DNA of 64,000 bases, taken from NCBI RefSeq assembly GCF_001278075.1, contig NZ_CP011340.1, positions 4,464,001 to 4,528,000 on the forward strand, in the 5' to 3' direction. Made by a program: the position numbers and the translations under genes. The stretch is from Streptomyces pristinaespiralis (GTDB lineage: Bacteria > Actinomycetota > Actinomycetes > Streptomycetales > Streptomycetaceae). The notes beneath the pieces are model-generated. The model was not told the origin of the DNA. It was given only the letters and a program-made list of their open reading frames with translations, and ran no database searches. Below, piece after piece: positions 61,801 through 64,000 of this stretch (the stretch's first letter is position 1; the number at the start of each line of letters is the position of its first letter).

Positions 61801-62895
61801 CGGGTCGGCCGCCAGCGTGCCCAGTTCCGTGCGCAGTTCCTCCAGAGGGCCGCGCAGCGACTCCCCGAGCACCGCGGTCAGCTGCGCGTGCCGGGCGGCC
61901 AGCTCCGCGTACCGCTCGGAGCCGGCTTCCAGCTCGGCCGTGTAGCGGTCGGCCTTGTCCGCCAGCTCGGCCTCGTAGTGCTCGATCTTGGCGGCCAGCT
62001 CGGTCGCGTGGCGCTCGGAGGCGGCGGCGATCTCCGCCGTGAGCCGCTCCGTCGTCTCCGCCAGTTCGGCGGCGTGCTTCTCTGCCTGCTCCTCGTACGG
62101 CCGCCGGTCGGTGAACGTCATCACCGCGCCGACCAGCTGGTCCCCGTCGCGCACCGGCGCCGTCGTCAGGTCGACGGCGACCCTGGAGCCGTTCTTCGCC
62201 CACAGCACCTGGCCGCGCACCCGGTGCTTGCGCCCGGACTTGAGGGTGTCGGCGAGCGGCGACTCCTCGTAAGGGAACGGCTCGCCGTCCGCGCGCGAGT
62301 GCAGGATCAGCGGATGCAGCTCCTGGCCGCCGAGGTCGCTGGCGCGGAACCCGAGGATCTGGGCGGCGGCCGGGTTGACCAGGACGACCCGTCCGTCGGT
62401 GTCGGTGCCCACGACACCCTCGGAGGCCGCCCGGAGGATCATCTCGGTCTGCCGCTGCGAACGCGCCAGCTCCGCCTCGGTGTCCACGGTGCCCGACAGA
62501 TCGCGGACGACGAGCATCAGCAGCTCGTCGCCGGTGTACGCGTTGTAGGAGTCGTACGCCTCGCGCCCGTCCTCCAGGCTGGCGCTGGTCACCTCTACGG
62601 GGAACTCGCCGCCGTCCGTACGCCGCGCGATCATGCGGGTGGGCTTGGTCCGCCCCCGCTGGTCGGCGGAGTCGGGCCGGCGCATCGACCCCGGGATCAG
62701 CCGAGAGTCGAACTCGGGCAGCAGATCGAGGAGACCCCGTCCGACCAATGCGGTCCCGGGGGTCTCGAAAAGCTCGAGGGCGATGGTGTTGGCGTTGACG
62801 ACCGTGCCGTTGGCATTGACGAGAACGAGCCCGTCCGGAAGGGCGTCGAGTATGGCTGCGAGGCGAGCAGCGCCTCGGGATGGCCTGCTGCTCAC
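58858..62895 (-). CDS. large PAS / degenerate histidine-kinase / receiver-like signalling protein
   Basis: Protein of 1345 residues from a GTG with GGGAGGAA upstream; no signal or membrane segment. Order: PAS (about 10-130), PAS (about 150-275), a long coiled coil (about 280-340), a HisKA-like bundle, an HATPase-like region (about 420-560), a 500-residue disordered Pro/Gln/Arg-rich linker with repeated GRRRAR motifs, and two receiver-like domains (about 1115-1215, 1225-1345). The H box reads ESLRGPL, without the His, and ATP boxes are weak; EPIVRGIVRAHGG remains. The last receiver keeps Asp in VVMDLM but lacks a clear acidic pair and the distal Lys. It is likely a non-catalytic scaffold or sensor. 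Confidence 0.85.
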   Translation of the reverse strand: MSSRPSRGAARLAAILDALPDGLVLVNANGTVVNANTIALELFETPGTALVGRGLLDLLPEFDSRLIPGSMRRPDSADQRGRTKPTRMIARRTDGGEFPVEVTSASLEDGREAYDSYNAYTGDELLMLVVRDLSGTVDTEAELARSQRQTEMILRAASEGVVGTDTDGRVVLVNPAAAQILGFRASDLGGQELHPLILHSRADGEPFPYEESPLADTLKSGRKHRVRGQVLWAKNGSRVAVDLTTAPVRDGDQLVGAVMTFTDRRPYEEQAEKHAAELAETTERLTAEIAAASERHATELAAKIEHYEAELADKADRYTAELEAGSERYAELAARHAQLTAVLGESLRGPLEELRTELGTLAADPAGQLWPEANQILHHLAAGYARMTTLVDSVLGYQRLDTGAEQLTKANVLLDAVVAAGVEGAIELIGPGRAQFAVHAPPIEAEVDGARLATALAHLVADVAGVDSTGKAKLAPGGGYVDSTVVVAAAQRGDVVRIEVRGPFAGGDPVHEPIVRGIVRAHGGVLQTHEVPGMSGSAYVLEVPLGEGAGTVVPPAPAAGQLPALPAQQSPSEQSGPSGPVMASANTTTGGGGRRRARRASTDAFLESPVAMEDPVAAQPTGRRRATQADAEFIPAQDTGEGPARRSIEGPAEGQGGSGGTGRRRGRPSPAENAAVAVQPAEGSVVTAAEGAGGRAALGETVPPQGVPVDAHGMQAAPSGRRARRAVESGLPSPAGPEQTRQAPQPGGRRARRALAAAPADAESAAPRSAFALPPAEADRLPAGAVRPEGPAAERHDAVASAPDTTQHTPPQQHPAPTGRRRARNEGQPTPPPQAQVPGAPGGPTAAGRAAWGQEAALPGGPAHSPSEAGPSGADTDGSGTAGAGTDGVSAVAGPPAAAGHPVAGQGFATPAQTSDTGSVSLPLPPAVVQPPEDAGQQDQDGNAAQQAGALPPARTPRPAPARVAQPLPEEQPVPADSTQGRAFSVRTLGQGVPFAQHLTQQQNQTLGSGRRRKLGTRPDSEQAELTARPHPQPAAAPVPAPVPPAGPQSGPRLPADRADSRSEGRSYAIGAPDEGAEGPEPLDGPGGAVEVANQPQPQPVDDELPPEPLDNPRRLLVWPAPDVSTQQALSDRGYRPVVVHSREEVDAQIAAFPAALFVDPLTGPITRTALQSLRQAAVAAEVPVLVTAGLGQATREAAYGADPAVLLKALAPRDSEQHPSRVLLIEEHEEIALALTSTLERRGMQVARAGADADAVTLASQMRPNLVVMDLMQVRRRRAGIIDWLRANGQLNRTPLVVYTSAGLDPAELPRLSSGETVLFLAERSTSSEVQARIVDLLAKIGTN

Positions 62896-63064
62896 GACGA
62901 CGGTTCCTCCCTGACCTACTGCGTATTGCGGACGGCCGGTCCCATACTGCCCCTCGGGCCTCGGCCTGTCACTGAAGGGAGTCTAAGGGCACCGGCCGGG
63001 GCTCGGACGGCGGATGAGGGGGAGCTCTCACCAAGGTTGTGTGCACATGGCGTCCGCCGTCGGC

Positions 63065-63529
63065 CTATGACCTGGTGTTCGGCAGCACGGGCTCGAGTGT
63101 CTGCCAGCGTGAGATCTCGCAGCCGTTGCTCCGGTCGAAGGTGGCGTCCACCTGCCGCCCCTGCCAGGTACCGGTGACCCGCGCCGTGGCCGGCCCGCCG
63201 AACTGCTGGGTGCACATCTGGTCCTCGGCCACCGGGGCGAACGGGTCCTGCTGCTCCCGCGCGAGCTCCTCGAGGCGGCTGCAGGCCGACTCGGCGGAGG
63301 GGTGCGTCCCGCCGGCCGGTCCGCACTCCAGCTCGTACCGGCCGTCCGTCCGGGTGTTCCCGCTCGCCGAGACGATCACTGTCAGCCGGTCGGGCTGCTC
63401 GGCGGACGGTCTCTCCAGCAGCGGAAGGGGCAGCGGCGGCGGTGAGAGCACGACCGCCCCGGCGGTGGGAACGGCCGAGGCCAGCGCGGCGACGGACGCG
63501 GTTGCGGTGAGGACGAGGCGGCGCAGCAT
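63065..63529 (-). CDS. secreted subtilisin-inhibitor (SSI) family protein
   Basis: Exported protease inhibitor of 154 residues. The signal peptide (about 1-25, cleavage after AGA) follows the ATG at 63529, which has GGAG a few bases upstream. SSI-family pattern: LTVIVSASG, ECGPAGGTHPSAESAC, then DQMCTQQFGGPATARVTGTW and FDRSNGCEISRW. The four cysteines match the two conserved disulfides. The reactive-site loop follows the third Cys (CTQQFGG) and differs from classical SSI (Met-Val), so the target protease may differ. Confidence 0.92.
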   Translation of the reverse strand: MLRRLVLTATASVAALASAVPTAGAVVLSPPPLPLPLLERPSAEQPDRLTVIVSASGNTRTDGRYELECGPAGGTHPSAESACSRLEELAREQQDPFAPVAEDQMCTQQFGGPATARVTGTWQGRQVDATFDRSNGCEISRWQTLEPVLPNTRS

Positions 63530-63730
63530 GGGGGCTCCTGAAGATTCACGTGTCCGGAGGGGGCCGCGACCGGCCCCGGCATGTCTAACGCTGCTCACGC
63601 CACGGCGTTGCGCAACCGCAAGCGCTTTGCTCTGCGGGCCCAGGGGCTAGTACCGTGGACGGCGATTGGTGACACGCCCTTGGGCTGTGTCATCATCTGC
63701 ACGCAACACTCGCGCCCGCGCGGGTGTGCT

Positions 63731-63824
63731 GGAGGCGTCGCCTAGTCCGGTCTATGGCGCCGCACTGCTAATGCGGTTTGGGTCTTAAAGCCCATCGAGG
63801 GTTCAAATCCCTCCGCCTCCGCCA
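63731..63824 (+). tRNA. tRNA-Ser (anticodon GCU)
   Basis: GGAGGCG pairs with CGCCTCC in the acceptor stem; the anticodon stem CGCA/TGCG frames CT-GCT-AA; the variable arm is long (class II) and the T loop is GGTTCAAATCC. The 3' CCA is encoded (63822-63824), unlike the UGA serine tRNA. TAGTAC at about 63648 is a candidate -10 box. The remaining 176 bases of the window show no gene. Confidence 0.96.
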
Positions 63825-64000
63825 GCTGATCACCGAAGCCCCGGCCACACGGCCGGGGCTTCGGTCGTCCCGGAGCCCGTGCGGGTACACCCGTTCAGGT
63901 GTTTTCGCAGGTCAGATGGGGTGCGGCTAATGGATTTCGCGTCGCGGCGCAGGTCATGTAATGTTGTTCCCGCAACGCCGACCAGGCAGAAAAGCCCGGG

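Overview
The window is GC-rich actinobacterial chromosome, almost certainly Streptomyces. Third codon positions are strongly G/C, GTG starts are common, several genes look leaderless, TTA (bldA-type) codons are rare, and the order hisC-cydA-cydB-cydDC ... serS-pheA ... pepP ... htrA-tRNA-Ser is, from memory, the order in the conserved Streptomyces core near oriC. A perfect 14-bp parS palindrome and several DnaA-box clusters fit an origin-proximal position.

Layout. 1-5.1 kb: 3' part of thiC, a membrane protein, a metallophosphoesterase and a TTA-containing LacI-type regulator. 5.1-14.3 kb: a hisC-type aminotransferase, then a respiratory unit, cydA-cydB-cydDC plus a two-GAF histidine kinase, behind a near-perfect Rex operator; parS overlaps the cydDC start. 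14.3-21.2 kb: a tandem-repeat intergenic region, an M23 peptidase, a HAD phosphatase, a luciferase-like oxidoreductase, an RNA 2'-phosphotransferase, a MerR regulator and an EphD-like hydrolase/dehydrogenase fusion. 21.5-25.1 kb: two ABC ATPase/permease pairs ending at a 21-bp-stem terminator. 25.2-29.9 kb: a DNA-binding-like coiled-coil protein, a HAD phosphatase coupled to serS, a 554-bp DnaA-box-rich gap and pheA. 29.9-35.9 kb: a copper/haem extracytoplasmic cluster (YcnI, Sco1, PCuAC, CopC-CopD, DyP peroxidase). 36-46.8 kb: regulatory ATPases, an aminopeptidase, a PP2C-like protein with an altered metal site, a primase-like protein without the DxD motif, a SEC-C protein, a glycerophosphodiesterase and an HtrA protease.

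46.9-49.2 kb is accessory. An intact tRNA-Ser(UGA) is followed 2 kb downstream by a second 41-bp copy of its 3' end. Between the copies lie a small unknown protein, a TTA-containing acetyltransferase and a YdcF-type gene with its 5' end missing; just beyond the second copy is a decayed tyrosine-recombinase tail. I read this as the scar of one or more tRNA-integrating elements. 49.2-53.1 kb holds a secreted FG-GAP protein, a second primase-polymerase-like protein and a small secreted glycine-rich protein.

53.3-64 kb: a two-gene lipid/steroid-type module (MaoC-OB-MaoC fusion plus Ltp2-like thiolase, TTA-containing), an ECF sigma factor, an acyl-CoA synthetase behind an 18-bp palindrome, a 1345-residue PAS/degenerate-kinase/receiver protein, a subtilisin-inhibitor-family protein and tRNA-Ser(GCU).

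I did not find a clearly new multi-gene system. The strongest leads are the replication/segregation sites spread through housekeeping DNA (parS in cydDC and three DnaA-box groups), the haem-GAF kinase in the cytochrome bd operon, and the tRNA-Ser integration scar. All functional calls are from sequence reading; no database search was run.
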